Shown here one piece after another: positions 33,501-45,348 of a stretch of 64,000 nucleotides of DNA. Source of the stretch: Rhabdophis nuchalis (Eukaryota; Chordata; Lepidosauria; Squamata; Natricidae); contig CM077647.1 of NCBI GenBank assembly GCA_039707465.1, positions 118,236,610 to 118,300,609 of the forward strand. The letters are read 5' to 3'. Below the pieces are notes generated by a model. That model did not search any database and was not told where the DNA came from. It was given only the letters and a program-made list of their open reading frames with translations. Numbering within the stretch: the stretch's first letter is position 1; each line of letters begins with the position of its first letter. A program made the translations under genes and the position numbers.

Positions 33501-33989
33501 TACAATACAAAACCATTTAAAAATAGATTAAATTAAAGTCTGTGCTAAAATTTAGATTAAAAAGGGTTAAAATCAAATCAAATTAAAACTATATCCATTA
33601 AAACTAAGCCAGGACGGCCTCTTGAAATAGATGAGTCTTTAATTGTTGATTTAAACAGATACTACTGAATACTGTACAGATTTCAGGTTGCCCTTAGGGT
33701 TGTTAGGGCTGCCTCTAGGTTTGTTAACAAGTAAGAATAGTTAATCCGTTTTTGAAAGTAGCAGTTAATAGATTCTATCTTCTAAGTGAAATATAGAGAT
33801 CAAGCACTCTTTCATTATGAACAAATTTAAAGCGGTGTCATTTTTACATTCAGAAATAGTAACATTCTTTGTAAGTTGGTATAGCTTAGGGAATAAGTAT
33901 GTACTGTTAAGGAGTACATAGCAGAGTCACAGTTTTACCCATTGTTTGCTTGTTTTATAAACACATTGGAACAATTATTAAATAATAAC

Positions 33990-34110
33990 AACAACAACAA
34001 CAATAATAATAATAATAAAAGATGATAATAATTTATTATTATTTTATCGAATTTATACCCTGCCCTTCTCCTTGTTAGGGCCCAGGGCGGCGCACAGGCA
34101 TTATTAAAAC
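33990..34110 (-). mobile_element. L2-like LINE 3' tail
   Basis: 'gaatttataccctgcccttctccttgttagggcccagggcggcgcacagg' reversed gives the L2-like tail. It is preceded on + by AAC/AAT units at 33,985-34,018, which are its microsatellite end. Confidence 0.7.
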
Positions 34111-34149
34111 CATTATTAAAACCTTTGGAACAATAAGCCATTGGAACAA

Positions 34150-34530
34150 TTTAATAATAATAATAATAATGATGATGACAACAACAACAACAACAACAAG
34201 AAAAAATAATGAAATATTGCGACCTGGCCATCGAAACTACATGGCTATAGATGAAGCATGTCACAGTGATACCCATTGTCATCAGGGCACTTGGCACCAT
34301 GTCCAAAAACTTTACTAAATATATCAGCAAATTGCAGCTTCCTGCAATAACGCCAGCGGAACTGCAAAAAACTGCGCTACTTGGAACATCTTACATTCTA
34401 AGAAGATACTTGGTTGATATCTAGGATGCTGGCAGCAAACTGTATCAACCATTAGCACCAGTCAATAGTATTTGCGATGCATTTTTAAATGTTCAGTTGG
34501 CTGAGTTTCATGTTTTATGAATAAAGTAAA
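34150..34530 (+). mobile_element. R4-type LINE 3' end, copy 1
   Basis: Reading in frame gives KYCDLAIETTWL, a stop, then KHVTVIPIVIRALGTMSKNF and LQKTALLGTSYILRRYL, ending at a TAG. This is the C-terminal end typical of R4-type (restriction-like endonuclease) LINEs. The 3' UTR ends 'gaataaagtaaataataat'. It is 5'-truncated, with one in-frame stop. Confidence 0.72.
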
Positions 34531-34606
34531 TAATAATAATAATAATAATGAGGAGGAGGAGGAGGAGGAGGAGGAGGAGGAGGAGGAGGAGGAGGAGGAG
34601 GAGGAG
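34530..34606. repeat. (AAT)n(GGA)n compound microsatellite
   Basis: AAT units at 34,530-34,549 run into about 18 GGA units to 34,606, directly after the R4-type 3' end. Confidence 0.92.
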
Positions 34607-34689
34607 AATTGCTAGGCATGGCCGAGTTGCTAAATGAATCCACTGGTCATTATGTAAAAAATACGACTTACCTGTATCCAAAAAGTCTG

Positions 34690-35130
34690 TTACCGAAAAT
34701 GGGAAGGTGAAGATCTTGTGGGACATTTGAATACAGACGGATTGTCATTTGGAACACAACATGCCAGATATCACGGTTGTTAAGAGCTGAAGTGTACAAT
34801 TCATTGATATCGCTGTACCAGGAAACGCCAGAGTCGAAGAAAAAGAACTGGAAAAAATAATCAAATATCGCAATCTGGCCATCGAAATTACACAATTATG
34901 GATAAAACATGTAACAGTGATACCCATTGTCATTGGGGCACTTAGTACCATGTCCAAGAATTTTACAATAACACTAGTGGAACTGCAAAAAACTGCACTG
35001 CTCGGAACATCAGATATTTAGTTCATACCTAGCACGCTGGCAGCAACCTGTATCAACCATTAGCACCAGTCAATGATATTTCTGGCACATTTTTAAATGT
35101 TCAGTTGACTGAGTTTCACATTTAATGAAT
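34690..35130 (+). mobile_element. R4-type LINE 3' end, copy 2
   Basis: In frame from 34,808: DIAVPGNARVEEKELEKIIK, then YRNLAIEITQLW and VIPIVIGALSTMSKNF. The DIAVPG motif belongs to the PD-(D/E)xK-like nuclease of R2/R4-type elements. The 3' UTR ('ctggcagcaacctgtatcaaccattagcacc') matches copy 1. Degenerate. Confidence 0.72.
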
Positions 35131-35229
35131 AAAAGAGATCATAATCATTTAAAAATTGATAACTTGGATCAGAAGACAAGAAAACCAATGGTAATACACC
35201 ATGTTCTGCACCCAAAAAGTGATATTGAT

Positions 35230-36235
35230 TTATTGTATTTACCAGAATCTCAGGGCGGCAGAGATTCTTACAGGTGAAACAAACTGTGGAAGAGGAAAAA
35301 CACGGCTTAAATGACTATATAAAAAAAGCAAAAGAGGCTCTGCTGAAAGAGCTGAACAAGGGTAACCTCTTGAAAACAAGACTAAAAACAGACTATCAAA
35401 AGGAAGCCATCAAGTTTCTAATTGGAAAAAGAAGTCTATGCAAAGCCAATACCCAAAGGATATTGACATATACAAAGCTAAAATGGAGATGGCTGATATC
35501 AGCAGTGCTGAAGAAAGAAAATGAAGGCTTCATTTTGGCTGTCCAAGAATAAGGCTTGCAGACCAATTTCATGAAAGCAAAAATTAAACATGTCAACAAC
35601 AGCAACAAATGCCGTTCATGCAACGAGAAAGATGAAACAGTGGATCACCATATTTGTGGCTGCAGCAAAATCTCACAGGCTGATTATCTGCAACAACATG
35701 ATCAAGTTGCCAAAATCATACATTGGAAGCTCTGCCAGAAGTTTGAGTTTAAATGCAGCCAAAATTACTGGGAACACCAAATTGACAAAGTTCTTTAAAA
35801 TGAACAAATCAAATCTGTGAGACTTTTGGATACAAATAGACAGACATCTGGCCCCTAATATGCCTGACATCACTATTGTGAAAAAGAAAAGAGTCTGATT
35901 CTTTGATATTACAATATCAGGTGATTTATGAATTGAAGAGTAACAGCTAGAAAAAGATAATAAAATATCATGGTTTTCAAATTGAACTTGAGTGACCATG
36001 GAGGAAGAAATCAATGATTGCACCAATAGTAATAGGAGTCCTTGGAGCAATACCCAAAGGGTTGCCTAAATACATGGAAATTTTGAACTTATTAGACCTG
36101 AATATCCAAACAGCAAAAAAAAAAAAAAAATCACCCTACTTGGAACTGCCTATATACTCAGATGCTATCTTAACAGCTCTTATGTCTTTGTTGAGGACTT
36201 GAAATGTTAAGTTTTTATCAGTCCCAGTCTGTGAA
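35230..36235 (+). mobile_element. R4-type LINE, C-terminal ORF with CCHC and nuclease remnants, copy 3
   Basis: The longest R4-type piece of the cluster. 35,274-35,549 reads KQTVEEEKHGLNDYIKKAKE to a stop. 35,556-35,795 contains C-R-S-C-N7-8-H-N4-C, the CX2CX8HX4C knuckle of R2/R4-type LINEs, then DQVAKIIHWKLCQKFEF and NYWEHQIDKVL. After 35,800 the nuclease core is readable across stops (MPDITIVKKK, FFDITISGD). The RT is not present. Non-functional. Confidence 0.75.
35556..35795 (+). pseudogene. R4-type LINE ORF fragment with CCHC zinc knuckle
   Basis: An 80-codon open fragment with CRSCNEKDETVDHHICGC, fitting CX2CX8HX4C, followed by the conserved 'HDQVAKIIHWKLC' stretch that links zinc knuckle and nuclease in these elements (family knowledge, from memory). 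Truncated and without start. Confidence 0.75.
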
Positions 36236-36364
36236 TTAAATTGAAAATTAACAACAACAACAACAACAATAATAATCAGTGCTGTATTGGAAGATCTGCA
36301 AGAAATATAATTTGCCTGCAAGCAATACATAAAATAAAGAACCATAAAATAAAATCATAGAACA

Positions 36365-36845
36365 CGAAGACGCTAAATTGCTCTGGGACTTAAGAATTCA
36401 AAGAGACAGGCACCTAACACCCCAGACTTAACAATTGTTGATAAAATTAAAATAAAAAAAATCTGGGTAGTGGATGTGGCAGTATCTGGAGACAGCAGAA
36501 TAGAAGAAAAAGAACTAGAAAAGATAACCAAATACAAAGATCTACAAATAGAAATAGAATGATTGGCAAAAGTAAGCAAAGGTACTTCCAATAGTAATAG
36601 TGCCTTGGGTGCAATCTCAAAACTGGAGCACCACTTGAACACCACTGGCATTGACAAAATCACCATCAGTCAATTGCAAAAGGCAGCTTTACTCGGAATA
36701 GCTTTCATCCTGCAATGATATCTGTAATGCCATCAAACATTTACATCTGCCTATCCCAGGTCTTTGGAAAGGACTTGATAAATAGACAGAAATGCCAAAT
36801 CCAATCTGAACATCTGGCTGACTGTGTGACAGACCATTAAATACA
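36365..36845 (+). mobile_element. R4-type LINE 3' end, copy 4
   Basis: In frame: TPDLTIVDKIKIKKIWVVDV, AVSGDSRIEEKELEKITKYK, and after one stop ALGAISKLEHHLNTTGIDKI and QLQKAALLGIAFIL. The same nuclease end and 3' UTR as its neighbours, head to tail with copy 3. Confidence 0.74.
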
Positions 36846-37040
36846 GTCAATTAGAAAAGGTGGATTTACGTGGAACAGTTTACATCCTGCAACAATATTT
36901 TTAAAATCATTAAAAACATTATCTCCCTAGCGCTGGTCCTCGAGAAGGATTTTGTAGGTGGATTAAAATGTCAAACCCAGTCTAAACACCTGGCTGATGC
37001 GATGAACCATGATAATTCAGCTCAATAGCACTTTTAAACT
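36846..37040 (+). mobile_element. R4-type LINE 3' end, copy 5 (short)
   Basis: QLEKVDLRGTVYILQQYF, then a 3' UTR parallel to 36,720-36,845 ('aaatgtcaaacccagtctaaacacctggctgatg' versus 'aaatgccaaatccaatctgaacatctggctgact'). The fifth 3' end in the same orientation. Confidence 0.6.
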
Positions 37041-38574
37041 AATGAAACTATAATTAGATTCTTCATAAGATCTAAATGTAAAACAATTTTTAACACATAT
37101 TTGCTAAGATTGTCTTCAAATTTAACACAATAGAACTACAATATTAAGCTTCTCACAGAACAAAAAAGCCCAAGCAAATGTAAGTTAAGGAGTTTCATAG
37201 CAGTGGTAAGCTGTTTCGGTTCACTCCTATGAAACATACATGACTAACACTATATATATGATTAGTTTGGAGATCATCATCATAATTATTATCAAAATCA
37301 TACTGGACTGATCTTCTAGCAAACCTGAAATGTGAGCCTTTTATTTCCATTTTTCATTGATGCTTTATCTAAAACTGACAGAGTGATTAAATGGGTTCAA
37401 GCTATATACTTATAAAATTAGATTACTTCAACAATCATTGTAAAAATTAATCACAATTTTAAATAAGGTAGCAGACTTAAGTTTGGGGAAAGTAGACATG
37501 AAAGCGTCTTTTTTGTGCCTGTGCTGGAGGAAGCGAGAGGAAGCGAGAGAGAGGTACTGTTCATTTGTGCTACCATAAAGATTGGTTTGCCATGCTATAC
37601 AAACCTGATCAGCATACAAGTCAACTGCTCTTATTGTTAAAATCAAACTAAATTAAGGCAATATTGTTCAAACTGGAGTACAGTTGAACATGATTTAACA
37701 AGCATTATCACACAATTAAAATAAATGTGTTGATTGATTATTGAATTAAATAGACAAATGCATAACATTATGCAGAAAATCATCTTCTGAATTAATACTT
37801 CTGCATTGAGAAGTATGTTCTGTTTTCTATAAAAACTGCATGATTGTGGTTTGGCAGCAGAACTCATTTAGAATTACAGATCAAGCTTGTCTCCTTACTT
37901 TTCCAATAATTAGAATTCATGGTTTTAATAATTTCCATTTTTCATCCATCTGCATCTCAGTCTTTGAATTAAAGTGTGGCTTATATCGGGAGGGAGGGTG
38001 TGTTTCATTTCTGTGGATATATAAATCCTGCTTCTTCCATGTATTTCACATTATGTTTACTGTACAGATTTCTATTTTTAAATGCACATTTCTTACCTTA
38101 TCATTGCCAGGTCAATATTTCAAACATGAAATAGAATGAAGAGTTTCAATACCTTACTAAAAGCAATAAGGAAAACATTGAGAAGGCTTTATCCATCGTC
38201 ACAGTTCTATATTAATTGATATATTTACTGATGTGTGCATATCAAATGTTTGATACTCTTTTGTATTTAGTTCACCAGGTGTTTTTTTTAAATAAAAAAG
38301 CCCTTTGTAAATCCCATGTTTTGTGAAAAAGGCCCTTAGTAAATATCATGTGCATTTTTTCCCAGGTGTGCTATCACTAAGTTGTATCAAATCACTAAGA
38401 ACGATATTATCTTGTCTTACAGACAGCTTTTGTAGCACCTGCATTAAGAAAGGAGTCATTTCACAACTAGATGTAGCAATAATTAGACTTCATTCAGTTC
38501 TGTAACTGAAAACCTGCTGAAAGTTACCAGCAATTGCATTTCAATAATTACTTTTTAATCTATTTGTTTTTAAG
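37041..38574. other. MYO1D intron 11, end
   Basis: AT-rich intronic sequence with no recognisable element. Confidence 0.55.
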
Positions 38575-38645
38575 CTTTGTGCTACGGATAAAAACCTGGA
38601 ATTTGATAGAGACTTTCGGATTAAGCATTATGCTGGAGATGTTAT
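38575..38645 (+). CDS. MYO1D: MYO1D exon 12 (residues ~490-512)
   Basis: Encodes [20 protein letters not shown] then GDV, and AT of a split Ile. This is the start of the actin-binding cleft segment (HYAGDV motif). The acceptor is GTTTTTAAG and the donor TTAT|GTAAGT. Confidence 0.96.
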
Positions 38646-39253
38646 GTAAGTTTGTTTCTCATACTTCTTGTCCTGATTCCTATTAAAACAGTTCAATGCA
38701 TAGTTGCATTTTGTTTTTCCTTTTGTACTTCCTTTTGCTTTTTTGCAATGTAGTAAAACATCTCAAATTATTTCATTATGATATCCAAATGATTGATGTA
38801 GCATATATATTGTACTACAAAAATCTGGACATCTTATTAAGAACATGTGCTCCGTTTTCTGCCTTATTGTTCCACGCATGATGGTATATTCTCTTCCTTT
38901 CCTCCTCCCTCTTTTCTTCAAAAGCTTAAAATAAATTAAACCTGATTTCCTTTTCAACTCTGTGAGATAGATTGGGCTGAGAATGGGAATAACTGATCTA
39001 AAACAGTTAATTCCCAGGATTTAGGTCTCCTTAGTCGTAGTAATATACCTTATCTTACTTTGGTATAATTCTGAAACAGTAATTTATGAGATTTGACAGG
39101 GTTGTGGAAAACTAGAACATTGATTATTGAGAGAATATGTGATTTGAAAGTCCAACCCAAATGCTTCCCATTACTTCCAGTTTAAGAATTGGAAAAAGCT
39201 CCTGCTGAGACTTAGGACACAATTCATAGAATTGAATTGTGCAACACAAAAAG
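38646..39253. other. MYO1D intron 12, first part
   Basis: AT-rich; no feature recognised. Confidence 0.55.
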
Positions 39254-39255
39254 TA

Positions 39256-39740
39256 CTGTATTTTTCAGAGTATAAGACATACCTTTCCCCCACCTAAAAG
39301 AGGGTGAAAATTTGAGTGTGTTTTATACTCTGAATGTAACCCACCCTCCCACAGGCCCCAACCCTTTGGCCTCTGCCTCTCAGCAATTTACTTATTTGCA
39401 GCAATTGGGGGCTTGCAGAGGTTTCAATAAACTCTAGCAATCCCTGCAGCCTGTAACAGTTGATGATCGGGAGAAATTGAAAGTGAAACTTGCTGTTTGC
39501 TTCACTGGCAAATTGCTGGGAGGCAGATTAACTATACTTCCAGAAAGCACATCAATTTTAACAGCATCTGTACAAGTATAATCTGAAATATAACACTTCA
39601 AACAGTGCATATTGTCTGAACTGTTTGTTGCAAGGAGGCAAATTGCTGAGAGGTACAGGCAGATATTTCCCCCCTGTTTTCCTCCCCAAAATCTAGGTGC
39701 GTCTTATATTTTGGAGCATCTTATACTCCGAAAAATACAG
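39256..39740. mobile_element. TA-flanked mariner-type MITE, copy C (485 bp, no minisatellite)
   Basis: Termini CTGTATTTTTCAGAGTATAA and TTATACTCCGAAAAATACAG are inverted, each with a flanking TA (39,254-39,255 and 39,741-39,742). Same TIR as the elements at 28.2 and 56.8 kb, but the interior lacks the GTAG array. Confidence 0.85.
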
Positions 39741-39976
39741 TACTTAATAGTACAGAAGATAGTTCTAGTAGTACAGCCTTTATACTATGGAAATATAAAT
39801 ATGCCTCTCCCTAACCCCCAATTTAAATGTATGCTATGGATTTAAGATAAATAAAAGTCATGATGAACTATTGAAAAGAGAGAAGAGAAATACTATTTTG
39901 CCATCCTCCAAAGCAGTATAAACAGTCATTTCAGCTAAAACAGCAGCTTTATGGCGAAGTACAATTTAAGGAATCC

Positions 39977-40010
<34 letters not shown>

Positions 40011-40035
40011 CATTCATTCATTCATTCATTCATTT
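39977..40035. repeat. (TTGA)n(TTCA)n microsatellite
   Basis: Eight or so TTGA units followed by TTCA units. Confidence 0.9.
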
Positions 40036-40886
40036 TGCTGCACAGGTTTTTCAATTATAACAAACATGTTTAACCTTCTCTAAACCTGATATCATTTAGT
40101 GGGTAATTCTCCATCAAAATTCCTTCTATATGGCATAAATATAGTTTGCATTTTTTTAAAAATAATTTGGTAATAATGCATTGTCAGTCTAGTTGCAGCA
40201 AAGACTTTTTGTGAAGTCATGGTGATCAATTAGAAAACTGTGATGGTTCTAAAAAGACTGTTATAATGTGCTCCTTTTTGGGTGTTAGGCTGACAGCTTG
40301 GTTTTATATTTAGGTCTAATTCTATTGTACTTCCTGCATTAAGATGTGCAAAACTATTTGGAAAATGTTAAGGCAGAGGTATAATTTTGACAGTTATTCC
40401 CATGATAAACTAAAGCCTTTTTGCATGTCATAGATGATTAAGAGATATAAATATTTAAAATCAATTTATGGCTAATGAAGTCCTCAAGCCATTTAATTAT
40501 TGCAGGGGGAAATTAGATTACCTGAGCTTGCAAAATGGCATTGTAAACAACTAAAAGTGCCTCTTGATCATTCACTTTGATCCAGTTGCATAAGTGTTTA
40601 AAACATCTAAAGATAACGCTGATGATGAAGAGAAGAATATTTACTGTCCTTTGACTTAAAGTATTGGAAAACTGCACAATGTTTCTTGAAGGGAAAATCT
40701 TTAAAAACTTTGTTTCTTACCATTATATTTTGAATATTATCCATTTTCATTAGACTTTTTAGATTTTTATTTTTTGTTGATTTCTGTTTATGAGTTTCTT
40801 CTCCTTATTTTCTGAGTCCAGATACTAATTTTACCCAAGTAAAAGTAGTTCAGTGCAACTAATTACCACTTTTTTATATTTATCAG
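40036..40886. other. MYO1D intron 12, end
   Basis: AT-rich intronic sequence; nothing recognised. Confidence 0.55.
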
Positions 40887-40961
40887 TTATTCGGTGACAG
40901 GATTCATTGATAAAAATAAGGACACTTTATTTCAAGACTTCAAGCGTTTGATGTATAACAG
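40887..40961 (+). CDS. MYO1D: MYO1D exon 13 (residues ~514-537)
   Basis: Encodes [20 protein letters not shown] then LMYN and AG of a split Ser: lower 50K actin-binding helix. Acceptor TTTATCAG, donor AACAG|GTAGGA. Confidence 0.96.
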
Positions 40962-41058
40962 GTAGGAATAACTTCAACTATCCATTTGTATCTTTACCCA
41001 GAATAGGCCAAATATGATTGTATTGCTGCCTTTTTTAATTCTTTCTTGTATTTTGTAG

Positions 41059-41191
41059 TTCCAACCCTGTGCTGAAAAAGATGTGGCCCGAAGGGAAACT
41101 GAGTATAACAGAAGTGACCAAGCGGCCACTGACTGCTGCTACACTTTTTAAGAACTCAATGATTGCCTTAGTGGACAACTTGGCATCCAAG
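41059..41191 (+). CDS. MYO1D: MYO1D exon 14 (residues ~539-582)
   Basis: Encodes [20 protein letters not shown], then [20 protein letters not shown] and LASK. It covers loop 2 and the following helix, which contact actin. Intron 13 before it is only 97 bp. Acceptor TTTTGTAG, donor CCAAG|GTAAGA. Confidence 0.96.
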
Positions 41192-41680
41192 GTAAGAAGT
41201 TCCTAATTCAGGGAAGGTGAGCTTTGACGACTACTTGTTTATTTCATTAGTGTTGCTACTTGCTGAGTCAGTCTTGCCTTGATTGTATCAACAACAAAGA
41301 TTAGCGTGAAATTTCAATAGGACATTTTGGGATCAGAATATTAAAGATTATTTCCAGCATTCATCTTCCTTCTAGCATTGAGAAAACTCCAAGATTACAG
41401 AGTGTCATCTGTTTATGAGAAGGGAGTAAGAGCTATGTTCTTCAAGCCCAGATCATGTAAGAACTCAAAACATGATAGAAACATTTGGAATAGATAATAA
41501 TAATAATAATGCTGGCTTAGACTACCAGTATTTTCTGCAAAAAAAGACAAAGAGCAAACAAAAATAAATCTGTCAGTGTAAATGGTTCACGATTCTTGAA
41601 GCATGTTTAAAAATTTTCCATAGAATTTTTGCTTAGTGCCAAATGTAGAATGATCTAATTGGAAAAAAAATCATCTGTAG
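41192..41680. other. MYO1D intron 14, first part
   Basis: AT-rich; short (AAT)n at 41,494-41,508. Nothing else recognised. Confidence 0.55.
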
Positions 41681-41688
41681 CTATAAAC

Positions 41689-41818
41689 CACAGATGTCAA
41701 ACTAAATCAAGTCCCGTAGCATATTGCACTATATCGTGACATTTTTTGCCTTTGCGGCTCTGGGGTGGGCGTGGTCTGTGATGCATCCAGTTCGCGGGTC
41801 GCCAGTTCAACACTCCTA
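41689..41818. mobile_element. hAT-like MITE (~130 bp)
   Basis: Starts CACAGATGTCAAACT and ends AGTTCAACACTCCTA (diverged from a CAGGGGTGTCAAACT-type terminus). The flanks CTATAAAC (41,681-41,688) and ATATAAAC (41,819-41,826) match at 7 of 8. Confidence 0.7.
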
Positions 41819-41934
41819 ATATAAACAGTTCAACTGCACTGTTGTGAACTTGTAAATGCTGAGGAGTATAAAGATGTTCTTAACATCTGTCTAAATTCTA
41901 AAAATAGGTGCTACTACAGCAAAAAGCTATTTAT

Positions 41935-41985
41935 ATTTAACCAATTTCATTGTAACCAAGTACAATGACAATAAAGATTATACTT
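41935..41985 (+). mobile_element. Retroelement 3' tail ('ACAATGACAATAAAGATTAT' type)
   Basis: 'ccaatttcattgtaaccaagtacaatgacaataaagattat' is a tail that recurs reversed at 60,755-60,810, there attached to a long (AAT)n. The parent family is not identified. Confidence 0.5.
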
Positions 41986-42794
41986 ATAGATGTGGCACAA
42001 ATGTGGCATCTTATTATGATCTCAGTAGTTTCCATGTGGGTACACTATTGTTCTCAGTGTTTTATCCCAAGAGTTGATATTTTGAAGAAAGGAAAATAGC
42101 TTACCTGTTATAGTGGCAATCTCTACTGAAGGTAATTTGAAGCAGCCCTTTACTGTTTCCGTAGTGTGGTTGGCCAACTAAAGCAAACCCAAATATTGTT
42201 TACCAATGGGAACTTGTGCTAAGACTTTGATATTCCAGGTATGAGAAGAGGATAAATAAAATGTAGTAAAATAAACACACAAAAGGAATGACACTGAGCA
42301 TAGAACAAAAGCATGAAATAAAAAGAGGGAGAATAATATTCCTAAAGGCATTACTCAATGCTTTAAATATAAAGCAATTTTTTTATGTGGAACATGACTT
42401 AGAATTTTTGATTTTAAAGATTGTAAATTAGCACTTCTCAAAAAGATTCTTTTTGAGTTTATTACTTCTGTTTTATGGTTTGAGATACCTTAAGAAATAT
42501 GGTGGCTGAACTCAGTTAAATCTATTTTACCTATTTATGTAATAATGAATAATTTGTTTAACTTTCATCCTTTTTTCAGAAAAGTGTTTTCCTCACTTTA
42601 TTCTATTTCAGGGACAGATTACTTCTTTCAATGATCTCATTTTTAAAAATATCCATATTTGCCTTATAAAGTATTGTAGCCCTGTTTAATATTATGTGTA
42701 TCTGAGAGAAGGAGATAAATAAGTTATAGTATAGGCCACAGCTTGTCCACTTCCCTGTGTCAATGTTTTTTGATTAGTGTAATGTTTGATGATA

Positions 42795-42795
<1 letters not shown>
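41986..42795. other. MYO1D intron 14, middle part
   Basis: AT-rich intronic sequence; nothing recognised. Confidence 0.5.
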
Positions 42796-42796
<1 letters not shown>

Positions 42797-42878
<82 letters not shown>

Positions 42879-42980
42879 TTTATTTATAAACCACGTCCTC
42901 TCCCCAAAGGGACTCGGAGCGGTGCACAGGGAGAAATTAAAAATACCGATATAAAATACAAAAATAAAGAATATGTAAAA
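42797..42980 (-). mobile_element. L2-like LINE 3' tail ending in (AAT)n (seen as array 42,797-42,878)
   Basis: About 27 AAT units, then 'ttttatttataaaccacgtcctctccccaaagggactcggagcggtgcacaggg', the reversed L2-like tail. It gives rise to a poly-Asn open frame that is not a gene. Confidence 0.75.
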
Positions 42981-43952
42981 TAAAAGAATGTATAAGATAT
43001 TTTGACACCATGATTTATTAAAAAAATTGACAGCTTTACATTTTTGTCAAGAAAAGAGAGTCTTGTTCAAAAATAAGAACATAGTAAATCATCTTGTTCT
43101 AATGAATAAATCAGACCATGGTCCATCTAACAATACTGCATACACTAAGTGGCAGCAATTCTTCAAGTTTCTGATTTATCTCAGTGCTGCTTGGGAATGA
43201 TAGAAAAAAGAGGATTAGAAATCTTATTATAATAAATGAATGGCTACAGTGTGTTTTAACAGTAAATTACACAGGAACAGGTTTTCTTTAGTTAGCAGTA
43301 TTGAGTCTGAATTTTTAGGAAATGCCTTATATCCTAGGGTTGAGAAGGAATGGGGTAGGGTTAGGGATCCAGCATCTACAGGGCCATCTCCATTGCAAAT
43401 GGGTCTTACGATCAAAATGAGGAACTTTAAAAAAAAAATACAGCCTCTATCAGAGGTGCATCTTTTTGACATTTAGAAGACAGCTTCTTTTGTATTGTTG
43501 TATTCAACACTGTTGAATAAAACTGGCACTTACAGTTGCATACAGATTTAGAAAAATCTGTAAACATCTCTTTTAAACAGTCAGCAAATATGTAAAAAGA
43601 CATAATTGTATTGAACTTTTAATGATTAACTGTATTAATTTCATTATTTTTATTTATTTATTTTATATTTCTATATTCTTCTTGTTTTTAAATTTGGGTA
43701 GCAACTTTGGGAATTAATCTGAACACAAAGGCTTAACCTATTCATATACATAATTGAAAAAAACAGAGCAGGTGTTCCTTATAAAGTAAAAGGACAGAAA
43801 TCTTTGAGGAAAGTATTTCACAAATGAGTAGGAACTAGTTTTTTTTTAATTTGGCCTCAATTCATTATTTAAATGACAGTTGGGAATTTTGCAAGTTGGA
43901 GAATTTCCCTACCATCTTTCAATCCTGTTTCCAGCAGAAATATATGTTCCCG
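42981..43952. other. MYO1D intron 14, unannotated
   Basis: AT-rich; no recognised feature. Confidence 0.5.
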
Positions 43953-43960
43953 GTGTAGAT

Positions 43961-44313
43961 CAGGGGCTTTCAAACTGGATTTCATTGAGAGCTGCATCGG
44001 GGTTGTGTTTGATCTCAGAGGGGATGACGGGACCATGGCCGGGCTGGGGTGGCTGTGGCCCTCTGCCAGCAAAAATGGAAGTCAGGGGTCATGCACGACC
44101 TCCTGGGACCCCATTTTTGGCCGAGACACCCTCCAGACATCTGTCAGTGAAAACCGAGCCAGGGGGGTCGTGCACGTGCCCACCCGAGCTCCATTTTTGC
44201 TGGCAGAGGCACCGTAGGCTGGTCCTTTGTTGTTTCCAGGGCAGCCCTGCATGCCAGATCTAAGCACCCCGTGGCCTGGATCCAGCTTGCAGGCCTTGAG
44301 TTTGATATCCCTG
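43961..44313. mobile_element. hAT-like MITE (353 bp)
   Basis: Termini CAGGGGCTTTCAAACTGG and GAGTTTGATATCCCTG are inverted repeats. The flanks GTGTAGAT (43,953-43,960) and GGGTAGAC (44,314-44,321) agree at 6 of 8. The interior is GC-rich with inverted sub-blocks ('gccagcaaaaatgg' / 'ccatttttgctggc'). Small open frames on both strands are not genes. Confidence 0.78.
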
Positions 44314-44321
44314 GGGTAGAC

Positions 44322-45348
44322 TTTTTTTTTTTTTAAGAGACATAATAACTAGCAAGCCAACAGAACTAGCAAGCAGTAACTATAACTAGCAAGCAGTCTC
44401 TTTCATTAGACAGGATGATTAAAATCTAGAACAGTCATAGCAAAGGAAAAAAATATGTTGGTCAAATTTTTCCTTCATCTTTCCTCTCTTCTGTTTTTTT
44501 ACTGGCTGGCAACTGTTTTCTAGGAAGTTCTCTTAATAAAAATATTGCCCTTGAGAATGTTGGAGTGGATTATCTCATGGCTATCGCTCCTGCTATTACA
44601 TAGGATACTCAGTACTTCTCTTTCTTTCTAAGAGTTGCATAGCAGGGGAAATTCTGCCAGCTATAGTTTTTATAATTGCAGGCTGGCAATCTTAAGATGA
44701 CAGTGAATGTCTATGGAGATTCTCAGTCATCCAGCTCATGGTTGTCCCAAAGGTGATTTTTCAAGATGCAACTGGACTTTGTTTTTTTCTTTGAAGATGT
44801 TTCTCTTCTCATTCTTGGATGAGAAGTGAAACGTCTTCAAAGAAAAAACAGAAAGTCCAGTTGCCTCTTGAAAAAGCACCTTTGGGAAAGACAGTGAAAG
44901 GTAAGATGTTGATTGGGATATTAAATTTCATATTGCCTAAGGTAGAAAATGCCTTTTTTGCTGGATGCCTGTCTCAGGAAGTTCCTGTTTAATCTTTTTA
45001 CTCTTAATGAAGGAAGCAGTATTGGTTGTTTTGTAGTTGGTGTGGAAATGGATTATAGAAATATGTAGTCAAGAATGAAGACATATAGAATAGAGCTAAA
45101 ATATTAGATCTGTTGTTTGCATTCTGGAAATTAATTTAATGATGCTTGTAACTTTCATGATCATATTTCAGGTGTTTCTATTAATCTGTTTTTTTAATGG
45201 CATTTTATAGCAGAAGAAGGTCAAGGGTCCTCCTTCTTTAACAATGGTTAAATAATAGGGATGTTAACTTGCACATTGCCACTTTCCCTTTACTCTTTTA
45301 TTTTATCTGTTAATTCAAATACTGTTGTTTCTGGTTGCTTTCTTTTAG
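44322..45348. other. MYO1D intron 14, end (apart from the hairpin)
   Basis: T-rich and AT-rich sequence. A short triplicate of 'aactagcaagc' lies at 44,347-44,398. Nothing coding. Confidence 0.5.
44745..44892. repeat. Inverted repeat (~65-bp arms) with GAAACGTC core
   Basis: 'tcccaaaggtgatttttcaag...ctttgaagatgtttctcttctca' is answered by 'tgagaagtgaaacgtcttcaaagaaaaaac...cttgaaaaagcacctttggga'. The loop is only about ten bases. The right arm phrase GAAGTGAAACGTCTTCAA-like is widespread in vertebrate repeats as I remember. Confidence 0.8.

Noticed and set aside
33325..33516. Poly-Asn / poly-Leu frames (also 34.5, 42.8 kb)
   Set aside because: Trinucleotide arrays at LINE tails or R4 ends.
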